From contig NC_054702.1 in assembly GCF_016097555.1 (NCBI RefSeq), positions 83,604,124 to 83,668,123 of the forward strand: a DNA stretch of 64,000 bases, written 5' to 3'. Origin of the DNA: Gigantopelta aegis (taxonomy: Eukaryota; Mollusca; Gastropoda; Neomphalida; Peltospiridae). The notes beneath the pieces were generated by a model. That model was not told the DNA's origin. It did no database searches and saw nothing but the letters and a program-made list of their open reading frames with translations. This document shows, piece after piece, positions 49,545 to 61,572 of the stretch (positions are counted from its first letter, which is position 1; every line of letters starts with the position of its first letter). The position numbers were made by a program, and so were the translations under genes.

Positions 49545-49865
49545 ATTGATATAGCCTTTCGCTCACATGATATCACAGTTATGACATTCAGTGAGAGTGG
49601 GTGTCATCACAGCTATACTTATTGTAATCATATGAGCTCTCTCCAGTGCTACTTTTTATTTAGTAAACTAGTCTGGGAATGGTAGTTCTCTTTGTGGCGG
49701 TACAAGAGGGATGAAATCTCCAGTAAAGGATCTCCTAGGGAGTGGCTGTTCTATAGACGAGGTGCTTGATATAGATTCATGGAATCAACCACTATTTTGC
49801 CAGTTGACTCTGCATTGTGCAGAGATATGAACCTGATCAGGTATTACAGTTCTGATATTTTACTA
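49545..49865 (+). repeat. dispersed repeat X, copy 2 (uninterrupted)
   Basis: Homologous to 38030-38450 and lacking the MITE found there, so it preserves the empty insertion site (ATGAACCTGATCAGGTATTA near 49827-49846). Confidence 0.7.
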
Positions 49866-50174
49866 CAACCTGTAAAAACATTTTTTTTGTCTGGTTTTAA
49901 CTTTACTTTATTATAAAGTTAACCTTTAATGTGCAGTAATCCATGAAAGGTAGGCGACAGTGACCTAGTAATGGTATGCACCACACTGCCATCCCAGGTT
50001 GTACTTGCATGCAAGGTTTGATAGTTCTGCATGAATTAATAAGGAAGATTTAGCTCATATAAAGATTGTTTTTAAATGTGCAGTAAATCATGAAACGTGG
50101 GTCACAGTAACCTAGTAATATGAATTGATCAGAAAGATATGCCCCGAAAGAGGATTCACTTTAATGTACAGTAA

Positions 50175-50935
50175 ATGTTAAGTTTGTTTAATGACACCAC
50201 TTAGCTAGAGCACACTGATTTATTAACCATCAGTTATTGGATGTTAAAACATTTAGTAATTCTAACAAACTTAGAGAGGAAACCTGCTACATTTTTCAAT
50301 AGTAGCAAGGAATCTTTTATATGCATCATCCCACAGACAAGATACCACAGGCTTTGATATACCAGTAGTAGTGCACTGGTTGTAACGAGAAATAGTATAT
50401 TGGGAACAGTAGGTCAGTAACCTAGTAATGGTATGTAACACAACCCCATCCCAAGTTGTTTCTGCATACATGGTACTGCATCTGTCAATAATAACAATAA
50501 GTTTGTTTTATTTAACGACACCACTGGAGCACATTTATTAAATAATCATTGGCTATTGGATGTCAAACATTTGGTAATTCTGACTTGTACAGTAGTCATC
50601 AGAGGAAACCTGCTACATTTTTCCTAATGCCACAAGGGATTTTTTATATGCACTTTCCCATAAACAGAAAAGCACATACCACAGCCTTTGACCAGTTGCA
50701 GAAGTTAAAGTTTGTTTGTGTTTAACAACATATTGACCATATTGATTTATTAATCATTGACTACTGGATGTCAAACATTTGGTAATTATGACATACAGTC
50801 CTAGAGAGGAAACCCGTCATATTTTTCTATTAGTAGCAAGGGATAATTATATATATATATATATATATGCACCATATAGCACAACCTTCGATATACCATA
50901 TAGTCTGATACATATCATATAGTCTGATACATCTG
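50175..50935 (-). mobile_element. three adjacent SINE copies, same orientation
   Basis: Minus-strand, head-truncated copies at about 50175-50412, 50487-50700 and 50708-50935. Each starts with the tail complement (AAGTTTGTTT...TTTAA) and contains TTATTGGATGT/ACTGGATGTCAAACATTTG. The third has a (TA)n insertion at about 50848-50868. Same-orientation copies sit here in the sense direction of NENF. Confidence 0.8.
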
Positions 50936-51290
50936 CTGTCAACTAAGTGCAACGGTTAGATTGGTCCGATTGGTTATCTGATTAAAAGCCATGTTGAGTT
51001 GTTTCTAAGCAGATAGCACTCTAATTAGAAACAATGGATCACTACTTAAGAATTTGGAACAATTTGTGTAACCACTAGTGGAATAGGCTACTTTATTATA
51101 TACATAGCAATGAAATATATAGATCTAGAGAAACCATAAGTCATATCCGGTGCAAAGTCATATTTTCACTGTATTTTAGCTTCAGTGAAAATATAGAAAT
51201 CATATTTACTTTTTTTGTAAAAGTTCATGATAAATTATCTCCCTTTGTGTCATTTCCTCGTATTTAAGTTTGATGATTACCAATGCATCT

Positions 51291-53335
51291 TGATATGGTA
51301 TGGTGTCACGGTCTACTAAATAAACTACAGAGTAACGGTATTAAAGGTAATATGTTTACTTTTATCAACAATTTCATCCATAATAGATCAATCTCAGAGT
51401 GAACGGTCACTATTCAGATAGAACCGAAATAATTAATGGCATACCACAAGGTTCGGTCCTCTCACCAACCTTATTCAACATTTTTATTAATGACATAACT
51501 TAATGCTAAAGGAAAAACAAAAACGACCACGCCATTAAACACAGAACTATTTGCCGATGATTGCACCATCTGGCGCACAGGCAACACAACCACTAATTTA
51601 TTTCACCTAATGCAAGCTGATATGAACAGACTTAACAAATGGGTCCTGGACTGGGGCATTAAACTATCAGAAACTAAAACTGTCTATATGCTTTTTAATA
51701 AAGTCAATAAATCAGATAATCACCAACTTAAATCAGGTGATAAAATAATTCCAAGAGTCAAAAAATTTAAATTTCTAGGTGTAACTTTTGACTCAAAATT
51801 AACCTTAAGTGACCATATCAATGACATAGTCAGGAACTCAAAAAATACTCTAAACTTGTTAAGAGCCATCTCAGGTACCAGTTGGGGAGTGCAAACAGAG
51901 GCAATGCTTACGGTTTACAAAGCATGCATACTCTCCAGAATAGATTATGGAGCCCAAGCCTACAGTTGCTCCGCCCCCAAACTGTTACATAAATTCGATG
52001 TTATTCAAAACCAAGCTCTTAGAATCATAGCTAAAGTTCCATCAAATACCAGCGGACAGAGCTTAGAAGTTGAGTTTAACATTATGCCACTGAAATATCG
52101 TCGCAATCTTCAAGTTCAACATCTTAATTATCATCTAAAAATCCACTCTCTTAAACTAGATCACCCAGTTCAGGAACTCACTCCTATCATAGCTAAACCA
52201 GGACTAGTATTCAAAACCAATCAAAATCTTAATGATTCTTTCGCCACTAAAGCTAGTAAAATAGAAACAGAAGTAGGTATAGATAACACGCCAGTGGCAC
52301 TATACCATATCAATCAGCCAGTCGAGTGCCACACACCATATCTAATTAAACAAGCTACGGATTCAACTCCATTTCCACCATGTAAGAAAATCCTGTTCGA
52401 AGCCGCAGCCAACGAAAATTACCCTGAGCACATCCATATCTACATGGATGGCTAAAAAAATCCAGATAACGGTAGGGTTGGCTTCGCAGTAGTTGAAGAA
52501 AAAATATCTAAACACTCTAAATTAGTTAAATACGCCAGGCTGTCAGATAACCTATCAGTCTATACAGCAGAACTGACAGCCATCTATGAAGCCCTAATCT
52601 GGATTAAAACTAAACAATACTCTAAAAGCGTTATTTTTTCAGATAGTCTTAGCTCTATCCAATCACTTCACTAATAAATCTACCAGGCCAGATATCCTCG
52701 CAGCCATCCACAATAAACTTCATGAAATAAACCAGCTTAATTTAACAGTAGTATTCAAATGGGTCCCAGCTCACGTAGGTATAATTGGCAATGAAATAGC
52801 TGACTATGGAGCCAAAACGGCACTTTCAATCACTAGTAAAATTATAGCACTACCTTTAGGAATATCAGAACTAATGTCAAAAGCAAGAAAACACTACATT
52901 AATCAATGGCAGGCCAACTGGGACCTAACAACCAATACATGGCACAATAACATCAAACCATTAGTCAACTCTATCCGACCTAAACACTTAAACACTTATG
53001 TGGATAAAATAATTACTAAATTGCGCATAGGTAAATCTTCGCAGCTCAACAGCTGCTCTTTCACCAATAAAAACCCTGACTGTGAGTGTGGCACCCGGGA
53101 AGACATAAAACATTATCTCCTGGATTGCACGCTACACAACAGCCAGAGAAAACTAATGATAGAATCAATAACCGAAGCCAACCACAATAAACCAATTACA
53201 CCTAACTTTTTACTTAACCCTGATAAATATCTAAAACATAAAACCTTCAAAGCAGTATATCAATTCGTCCAGTCCACCAAACCAATCGGGCTCCTGACAG
53301 TCATAATGTTAAAAACTAAAATTAGAAAATGATCG
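51291..53335 (+). pseudogene. LINE ORF2 remnant: reverse transcriptase, RNase H, zinc-finger tail
   Basis: Order: RT fragment with NGIPQGSVLSPTLFN (about 51438-51483) and the catalytic FADD (51550-51561); RT thumb and connection (open frame 51610-52455); RNase H with MDG (about 52444), YTAEL (about 52561) and FSDS (about 52638), then WVPAHVGIIGNEIAD (about 52762-52806); and a C-terminal CECGTREDIKHYLLDC zinc-knuckle-like tail. It is broken by a frameshift near 51400 and another near 51500, a stop after MDG (52453-52455, where related elements have Ser) and a frameshift with stops near 52673. The final stop is at 53330-53332. It is incapable of autonomous movement. Confidence 0.9.
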
Positions 53336-55040
53336 CAACGACCCGCCTGTATGTCTCCCAGAGGGAAGAGCGACCTTCTGCACTCGACCGACATGCACTC
53401 CAATCCGGGGGGACCAACGGAGGGAAGGTGGCGATCTATAATTAAGATAAGTAATTAATACGCTGCCTAACTCGTGACTCCCTGGATGGAACATCCACCC
53501 TACGCACTCGAACAGACCACGTATTCCAACACGGAGGGAGAATGGTGAAACGACAAAAGTAAAAGCATATACTCAACCAAATTAGCTGGCATAAATTTAA
53601 CAATATAAATTAACAATTACTCAAAACCACCCGCCTGTACATCCCTTGGATGGAAGAGCGACCTTAAGCACTCGACCAGGCACTCCAACCTGGGGATTAA
53701 CGGCAGGACGGTAGCGAGTGATCAATAACCACTAGATATGCCAATGCCATCCAGACCTAACCACGATAACCATATTATTCTACTGTAAATATGTTCATGT
53801 TCTGAAGCTTGTGATTGACAACTGGCATACACCACCCGCTAACGACACATTAGTTGTGGTTTTGTTGTGTTTTTTTCTCCACTAAAACAGGATCGAAATC
53901 ACTACACCTTTTTTTTTTTTTATTACTGATGCATTCCATCCTAGCTAAGGTAAGTCAACTAGGGTTCCAGAAGCAAAGACATGCAGGAAAACCGATACCC
54001 AACTATCCAGATAGCCTGAAGACAAACCAAGTAAGCCTACTAAAATCCTATATTTAGGGGGCGGGAATCAAAATTCTTCAAACTAAGTACCTAGATTGGT
54101 GCATATATGTATACAATTGCTACTTGCCACTGTTAGTTTCGTTTTATTGCATTGGTAATAAAGTTAAGCACTAGGCTTTTTAAATCAATACGTACACTAT
54201 AAGGGTTTAACCCTTCAAATTAGATAGCTAGGCTAGTTTAACTCCCCCTCCGTCATTGTATTCAATGCTATACAAGAACGGAGGGGGATGGGTGGTCATG
54301 AATGACCGTTGAACTCACTAGAACAGGGACTTACGACAATAGGTACAACCTTAACACAAAACTAGGATTCACACACAGACTACACGCTCACTGCATCAGT
54401 ACACAGGGTGCATTGACTAATAATAACAATACACCCGCCCCCATTTAATGGCCCAGCACGTACTCTAATAAGGAACCGGAGAAAAGAATACCGGTTCCGA
54501 GTACACAATTGCAATGCACCCGCGGGAAGCTGAACAAAAGAATATCGGCCTCCCCCACCCAAACCCCCAACACTTGCTGCTGGTAATAACTTGGTACTTG
54601 GTGATGCCTCGACCAGAAGCGGTCAGGCCCTTTATAAGGGCCCTATGGGCAACCTAGGGAGACACCACAGCATCATAGAGGTCTAAAATTAACGAGCTAC
54701 TCTCGATTCACTAATATCAAAACCTATATTAGCTCGGCCATTTACCTTTCGACCAACCGTTCAAAATTGCACCAAATTCCCTTGATCAAAATAGCGCACC
54801 CTTTTCTCTTTGGCATATAACTGCTCCATTCAAATTCCATAGCACCACCACCACCCCAACCCACCTGCTACCGATTTGATCAGGCTGCTGGTGCTCCCTT
54901 GCACCTGCCAGTGCAGGCGGTCCCTCCTCTCCCCTCCCCCCACCTTTCCTGTCATGGACGGCTCTTGTGCCCACGACAGGTGTGCGCTACAACAGCTTGT
55001 TCTGAACATGCACATAAAACCCTATAACATGACATGACAT
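51291..55040 (+). mobile_element. 5'-truncated LINE (RT-RNase H type) with 10-bp target duplication
   Basis: The insert is bounded by identical CAATGCATCT at 51281-51290 and 55041-55050. It begins inside the reverse-transcriptase domain (D-M-V-W of the AFDMVW-type motif) and ends with a (ACATG)n-type tail (AACATGACATGACAT). Such short tandem 3' tails suit the I/Nimb-like group that also carries RNase H; exact clade not determined. The 3' UTR (53333-55040) includes imperfect repeats of GGAAGAGCGACCTT...GCACTCGACC (about 53366 and 53657). It lies antisense in NENF intron 1. Confidence 0.9.
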
Positions 55041-55275
55041 CAATGCATCTGATCATATTTATAAAATAGAAAAATGTAATATAAACAACTGTACATATAA
55101 AAAAGGGATATGAAGTGCAATTACGATAAAACAGGGTATGCACTTTATGGTTGCCTTATCGCCCCATGGCGAGTCAAAATAGCGTTGGGCAAGTCAAAAC
55201 TGTATCACGTGTCACCCACCTGGCGATTAAAAATTTCTGCATATTCATGATATTGTATTATGATGGGTTTTTTCG

Positions 55276-55381
55276 AATACGATTTTTATGTTAACTCGTG
55301 ATGTGTGAAAACCATATTTTCACAAATTGCTTCAGGAAAATATGGTTTTCACACATCACGAGTTGACATAAAAATCGTATT
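55276..55381. repeat. long hairpin: 46-bp arms, 14-nt loop
   Basis: The left arm 55276-55321 (AATACGATTTTTATGTTAAC...) and right arm 55336-55381 pair with one mismatch (TTAAC versus TTGAC). Looser pairing continues outward (GGGTTTTTT / AAAAACCCCC). It lies in NENF intron 1, 245 bp from exon 1. A shorter related hairpin (CATATTTTCACTG...CAGTGAAAATA) is at about 51158-51193. It is most simply a palindromic MITE; a miRNA-like precursor is possible. Confidence 0.8.
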
Positions 55382-55625
55382 AAAAACCCCCCATGAAATA
55401 GCCTCTATTATGTCTCAACACTTGGGTGAAAGAAAAATGGTGGGTTCGCTTATTGCATATGATTCAATATCATGCAAATGTGATGTGGCCAACTTGGTCC
55501 CACGTCCTCCCTGTATTACACACAGACGTGAATCTCTGGTTACGGTAGAAAATCTGCCACATATGTTGCTGCATGGTTCAGATTAGTCTAAGGGAGCTAA
55601 CTTTACGCGTTTATAATTTCCTTAC

Positions 55626-55808
55626 ATCAGATCCATCGTATTCTTTCAGCTGAGAGTCTGTAAATATTCGAACCGGTTTCTCATTTTTTACAAAATCAAA
55701 ATCTAGTTCTTTTAATTTGTATTTTTCACCTGCTGACAATGCAGCTAACAGCAAAATAAAAATAAAGTGTCTAAAAATCATTCGCATTTCGTTGGTGGAA
55801 GCCGCCAT
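55626..55808 (-). CDS. NENF: neudesin (NENF), exon 1: signal peptide and domain start
   Basis: 61 codons from ATG 55808 to donor GAT|gtaagg (55625-55620). Residues about 8-27 (MRMIFRHFIFILLLAALSAG) form a hydrophobic signal peptide. Met8 or Met10 are alternative starts that would give a more standard signal sequence, so the first seven residues are uncertain. The mature part contains FVKNEKPVRIFTDSQLKEYD, the first strand and helix of the cytochrome-b5-like domain (vertebrate: PVRLFTEEELARY). Its start codon is 197 bp from that of ACTR2 on the opposite strand. Confidence 0.95.
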
Positions 55809-56005
55809 TACAAAAAAAATATATATAGTATACGAGCCACAATATACAAGAAAGCTATCTCCTCATTGGTCAATATCTAATAACCGGCCAATGAAGAGAA
55901 CCGTTTCTCCTTTTTCATTACTCATCGGGGCGGGTGTTTCCGGCTCTTACTAAATGGGAAGTTAAAAGAGATTTGGGACACCGGCAAAATCCAATTCCAT
56001 CCATC
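55809..56005. promoter_or_regulatory. bidirectional NENF-ACTR2 promoter region
   Basis: 197 bp between divergent start codons. It holds two CCAAT boxes in opposite orientation: ATTGG at 55865-55869 (CCAAT on the NENF strand) and CCAAT at 55888-55892 (ACTR2 strand), 18 bp apart. No TATA box stands in a convincing place for either gene. Inverted CCAAT pairs are known NF-Y sites in divergent promoters; use by both genes is inferred from the geometry. Confidence 0.7.
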
Positions 56006-56053
56006 ATGGATAACCAAGGAAGAAAAGTAGTTGTCTGTGATAATGGTACAGGA
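56006..56053 (+). CDS. ACTR2: actin-related protein 2 (ACTR2/Arp2), exon 1
   Basis: 16 codons, MDNQGRKVVVCDNGTG, then donor GGA|gtaagt. Human Arp2 begins MDSQGRKVVVCDNGTG. The CDNGTG segment is the first phosphate-binding loop of the actin ATPase fold. Arp2 is one of the two actin-related subunits of the Arp2/3 complex, which nucleates branched actin filaments in the cytoplasm. Phase 0 exon end. Confidence 0.97.
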
Positions 56054-57435
56054 GTAAGTAATTGTTGTATATATGTACGTCTTTTTATCTGACTCCTTTG
56101 CATTTAGAATTGGCATCGACCCAGATTCGAACCCGGAAGAGATGACATCTTTTTAAGTATCAACTTCTTGAATATTGCAAATAAAATATGCAGATCAGCA
56201 TTACTTTTCCACACTAATATAGTTATATATATTTTTTGCTGAATATGGTTTGAGATGTTAAAGCACAATACTTGCAGAATAATGACTTCCAAGTTGTCTT
56301 GATACAACTACAAAAAAAAAGTACAAGGCTGTGCAAACGGGGATACAATTAATTTACATCCGCCCCCCCACAAAGTAAGGAAAAAATCCTTCTTCATAGA
56401 ATTTCAAGTTGCCTAATTTTTTTTAACAAGTCAGTTCATATTATTGGACAAAATTAAGTTACTAAACTATGTATTGATTAGTCCGAACAGACCTAGAAAG
56501 AAAGTGTGGTTAAGAAAAGTATTGACTTAATGTGCACCCTGCACTATGTATTGATGTGCATGTAATCCACTAAGTAGTTATTTCAGCAGGAGCATATCCA
56601 GGATTTTGTCTTTTCATAGCAATTTAGTAATTGTATATTGTGCAGTGCCTGAATAATGGCTTGCGAAAAGCAGTCCCATTTTTTTTAGTGTACTATGACT
56701 GTGTATTGGTACATATATTTATCCTATTTTTGTAATGGAAACTAGCAGGTTTTCCCTAAGAATTACCTAATGTTTGATATCCAATAGCCGATTATTAAAA
56801 AAAATCAATGTGCTCTAGTGGTATCATTAAACAAAGCAATTTAAAAAACCCACCCAACTTTTTATCAGTTGGCGTCAGACGGTAACTTTTGTCAGGTTCC
56901 ACCTTCATCGCTTACTGTTTTATTTTTGTTTATTAACTGTTACACACACCTCATTATGTTTATCAGAGCTTGACCTTAGCGGAAGCCTGGGATGTTTTGG
57001 TTACTGATTTCTCATTCAGACTATCGGTGTCAAACCCCGGTAGTCCGCTGGGCTACCAAATGTGTTGGCATGTCCAGTCACTCCACAATCAACAAGACTT
57101 ATAACTCATCAGTGTCTGAAATTCCACCTTTCATGTTGAGGCTTTGTGCTGCCAGGAGTTGCAAACTAATAAAAATAATTTGATGTAATTCAGTATACAT
57201 GGTTCGTACAGGTTATGGAATTTTCATTTGGGTCATAGGTTATCCATTCGTAGTCATTTATGACAGTCAACAACACGGCCCGTTGATTTTATGCCTACTT
57301 ATAATAAACACTTTGTATTATCATCTGCCAGCTGAAGTCTAAACTAAGCCATAACTTAATCACGGTTTATTTCCTTCTAGGCTACCTTCGCAAATTGTCA
57401 GATTATTCTTTACAAAATTAATATCTATTATTATG

Positions 57436-57974
57436 TTAAAGGTAGACTAAACTCCAACAAGAGCCTTATGTGTTGGAAAGATGCATACCCAGACCACCAG
57501 CACATACTGACACTTTAACAAATGAAAAACAAGTAATTTTAGAGTTAAAAAAACATGATTATTCCTGATAACTGGGGGCAGCCATTTTGTTTCGTTTTTT
57601 GTGACGTCTTGTGGTATAGCTTGGAGCGAAGTGAAGTCAGCTCTGTCCAACTTCTCTATGCACAGTGTAAACAAACGCTGTAATTTATGACAAGGCGCTT
57701 CGCTTTCATCAACCTGACTTGTTAAACAACATAAATGACTTGATAGTATAATAAACTATTTAACTAAATATGTTTCAATTTGCATCAGTATAACGAAATG
57801 GAGTTATAGTATTTTTTTTCTTTTAAAAAATCCAAAGAAAAAAAAGAATATTATTAGGCCTATTGGTGGATACATTCGAGCAAAAACTACCACTCACGAT
57901 ACCCAAGTGATAATTTTCATTTCTTTGGGACTACATAATTGGTCAGTTTTGTTATTTTAGATTGGAAAGTCTAC
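57436..57974. mobile_element. possible MITE abutting the next TTAA element
   Basis: TTAAAGGTAGACTAAACTCC at the left and the approximate inverse (GAAAGTCTACTTAA) at the right, where it runs straight into the TTAA of the next element. The inverted ends are short and imperfect, so this is tentative. Confidence 0.35.
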
Positions 57975-58786
57975 TTAAAGGGACACACCCTAGTTACGGC
58001 TAGTTGTTAACCATTACGGCGTTGTTTTTCGCTATTAAACCCATTTTTTCACAAATAAAATTGCACTTTACTTACCGTTTATTATTTAGAATATACATTT
58101 CCATTCACCTGAAGTGTTTTTTTGGTAATCCTGGTTTTTGTAAAACCACAAAATCCATTTCTCGTATTTCATAAAATGGCACGGGCCTCTGAGAAAAAAA
58201 TGTTGAGCAGACACGGTCTAATCTATTTTTAGAGGGGATATTTCCATTTCAATGTCAGACGTTGGTATACCACGTGACCGTTATCATTTTGGTTCGGTTT
58301 GTTTTCCGTGCACGGTTCGTGCAATCAACATCCGATTTGTTGTTCATTTGTGAGATTTTTCTTCACAGTTCGTGAACATTTTCAGTAACAATAAGTTCAG
58401 ACAAGTAAGTGTCTCAATACAAAATGTTACAAACCCTTAAAACCAATAATTTTGCTAAGTCTTACGATATCTGGAGAGGGGATACAACCAGGACAGAACA
58501 GTTGGAACATGTCCAGGAGAGGTGAAAGAAACGCACCCCAAGTCTGAAATTTGTCGTGACGTAGGCATTGTTGTGCTTCGAGCGACATCTACCGGTGACA
58601 TCAGAATACTAACTTTCAAAATTAGTTCAAGCAATTGGGACATGGGGATTCCCATGGTATTTATCGATATAAAACCTGCTTTTTCACTCCATTTGATAAA
58701 AACGTGATCTAAGTGTGTTACAGGTTTGTAGATTAACCAAATTATAATTTATTTTCGCTGGATGGAACTAGGGTGTGCGGCTTTAA
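57975..58786. mobile_element. TTAA-ended element, ACCCTAGTT subfamily, long form
   Basis: The left end TTAAAGGGACACACCCTAGT and the right end (reverse complement TTAAAGCCGCACACCCTAGT) are inverted repeats. At 812 bp it is more than twice the length of its relative at 4237-4582. The interior is unrelated and has no recognisable transposase. Confidence 0.7.
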
Positions 58787-59057
58787 TCAAGGGTTTTACA
58801 GAAGTACTTACAGTAATAAAGCAGGATGGCTGATAATGTCCATTACGATTTGAGGTTATCACACCATACCCTGTGATCTTAATAAAAGAGGCACGTCGTT
58901 TTAGTGTATCTAGATACAGTGTCTGGAGACCGTCTAAATATACACCTGCCAATCATGAATCACAGGTACAGGTCACAGAAAGAAAAGACCAATTAACCAA
59001 GAAAACACTCCCAACTATTATTTCAGTACGTAGGTTAATTTATGTACAAAACATATA

Positions 59058-60591
59058 TACTGAACAAAATAAGAAACTTCCACTAACTTTGCTTGAACAT
59101 AACTTGATGAAAACAAACCGGGGGGGGGGGGAATAATTGTTATATATGCGTTTAAAGAGTGTTCCATGATGCATTGTTTGGTGCAAAAATCATGGCCATA
59201 GGTTAACAGAAACTGGGAGAAATTTTGACCAAGTGTGGTATGGGTTAAAAAAAAACCCACCCACATAATAACGGGTATGACCACCTCTTGAATTGACCAC
59301 TGCAGTGCATCGCAGGCGCATAGAATTGACTAAAGTGTTGATTTCTGCCTGTGGAATATTGTTCCATTCCTGAATGAGCGCTTGACGAAGTTCGTTGACG
59401 TTAGTGGGTGGGTTGGGACGACGCCTCAATCGTCTGTCCAGACGATCCCAGACATGCTCGATGGGGTTGAGATCAGGACTTTTATCGGACCAGTCATCAA
59501 TGAAATAAATTTTAGTTGTCCTAAGAAAATGTAGCGTGTCTAGCTGTATGAGAGGTGGCATTATCATGCTGAAAAATCGAGATGTTGGCGTTGTTATGGA
59601 ACAGGAATGACGTGATGAGCGAGAATGTCATCGCGGTAACGTTGAGCATTTAAATTGCCATCAATGACGACTAGTGGTGAACGATAACCATGGGCAGTGA
59701 CTGCCCAGACCATGACACAACCCCCACCCCCGAAATGATCTCGTTCAAGAACACAACAGTCAGCATAGCGTTCATTTCTCCTATGGTAGACGCGCACCAC
59801 GTTGTAAAGAAAATCTGGATTCATCCGAAAAAAGAACGGTATTCCAGCGTCGTCGTATCCAACGAGTGTGTACACGTGCCCAATTAAGACGATTTAGACA
59901 ATGACATTGCGTTAAAACGCATCCGACGTAAGGACGTTGTGCATGTAAACCGTTCTGCCACAGACAATTACAGTTTGCCCACTGATTCGGTTATTATGAA
60001 GCCCAGGTGTGTTAGCAGCAGTAGCAGTGGCAGTTTGGAATCGATTGTGCAAATGCGTGTGCATGATATAGCGGTCTTGACCACGCGTTCTAACACGTGG
60101 ACGTCCACCACGTGGCAAGTCGTTGGTGCTTCCTGTCATTCGAAATCTTACGCGTAGATTTCGTATCGCTCGACTAGAACTCCCAACATGCCTTGCAACG
60201 TCTTCTGTCGACATGCCAGCATCAAGCATGCCAATTGCCCGTTCGCGTAAATTATTGGGTATTGTTGGCATACTAAAAATGCTACAATGTAAAAAACTTT
60301 AATTTTTTTTTACAAATTTTGAAGCGTTTTCGTTCACTTGACAACAATGTCAGTAAGACAAGTAAAACAAATTGACTGAATACTACACGGGACATGTCGA
60401 ACCATGCATGCACGTGCAAATTGAATTTCACATTGTCGACGATTAACGGTGCAAAAATAATCGATAAAATTCATGAATCCTCATAATACAGCTCAAGGCT
60501 AATACTACCTATATAATTTCATTACACAATAAATTCTTTAACACAACAAATACTGTATGTACAAATCGGAAGTTTTGTTTTTTGTTCAGTA
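59058..60591 (-). mobile_element. Tc1-like DNA transposon, copy 2 (decayed)
   Basis: A 1,534-bp sister of the element at 13875-15418 with the same inverted termini (TACTGAACAAAATAAGAAAC left; TACTGAACAAAAAACAAAAC right, reverse complement), flanked by TA. It lies antisense within ACTR2 intron 1. Confidence 0.93.
59265..60271 (-). pseudogene. Tc1-like transposase, frameshifted
   Basis: Begins MPTIPNNLRERAIGM at 60271 and follows copy 1 closely. It is broken by a 4-bp deletion near 59970 (ATTACAGTTTG versus ATTACGAACAGTTTG), an 11-bp deletion near 59798 and a 2-bp loss near 59600. The ancestral TAA at the C-terminus has become TAT, so the last frame reads on into the 3' UTR. It retains TGG at the codon that is a nonsense codon in copy 1, which shows that copy 1's stop is a private change. 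Confidence 0.92.
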
Positions 60592-61572
60592 TATGTTATT
60601 TCAACACTTTGACAGTGGTGGTTTATTTTGTATTGAAAAATAAACCAGATATATACACGTTACTGTGTTACTGGGATGGATATTATTACAGAACATTGCG
60701 ATGCATCCGCAAAAATTAGGTATGTTTTGTTTCTTCAGTTCCAATTCTAATTCCTGACGTGACACGTTAGGTATTACATAACCACCAGCTCGCCAGAGGG
60801 CATATTCACTGGGATGGTACAAAATGGCTGCGCCTGTTATATATAACAGCCGTCACATTTAACCGTTTTATTAATTAACTATACGATTATACTTGTTGAT
60901 ATTAAGCAATAATGTGCATTATGTATCGTTGAATATGCATACCAGTCCAAAAGCCTTGCTTTAGCATTCCTTTAAAGAAATGTATAAATTGACAAATATT
61001 TTCAGTGTTAATAATATTAATCAATCTTATAAATTATTTTAAATTAAATCTCTCTCATTGTTTACTATTGCTTTGTGCGATAACCTCATTCAAAATGACA
61101 TCTGATCTTGTCACGTGCAGTGTTTCTACTCAAAATAAATTTTTAGGTATGGCGCTATGGAATTGAATGCAAACACAGTCAATAGGGGGTGGAGGGGGGA
61201 GCTCCTCCAGAAAGAAAATGGTTTAAGGTTAGGGTTAAGAAAAGCATACAGTAATGATAAGAGTAATGAATTTTGTCTAAAGGTTAACTTGAAAAAAAAA
61301 TCAGATTATCTGCAAAAGAATTATGGTATGGCGCCATACCCGTTTTACCCTCTGACGTGATAACATGGCGATTCACTGTCTGGCTACATGTTTATTGTCA
61401 TCAATAAAAACTGCTATTGTTTTGGAATAACTTATGTTGAGATTCTTCAAAATGACACCTATTGACGATAGTTAAAAGTACAGCCATTTTAAGTATTAAA
61501 ATATGCAATGTCAATCTGAAGATCGTACGATTATCAGACAATTCTACACGTGAAAATCGTATGAATGTTTCA

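Larger units (their letters stand above)
48265..55625 (-). other. NENF intron 1 (7.36 kb), loaded with mobile elements
   Basis: Contains two MITEs (48354-48697, 48734-48957), repeat X copy 2, three SINEs, a truncated LINE and a long hairpin, each listed separately. The donor is GAT|gtaagg. Confidence 0.9.

Noticed and set aside
58455-58707. Overlapping short frames inside the 812-bp TTAA element
   Set aside because: No transposase motif (no DDE or DDD signature) and both strands are equally open; treated as non-coding interior.
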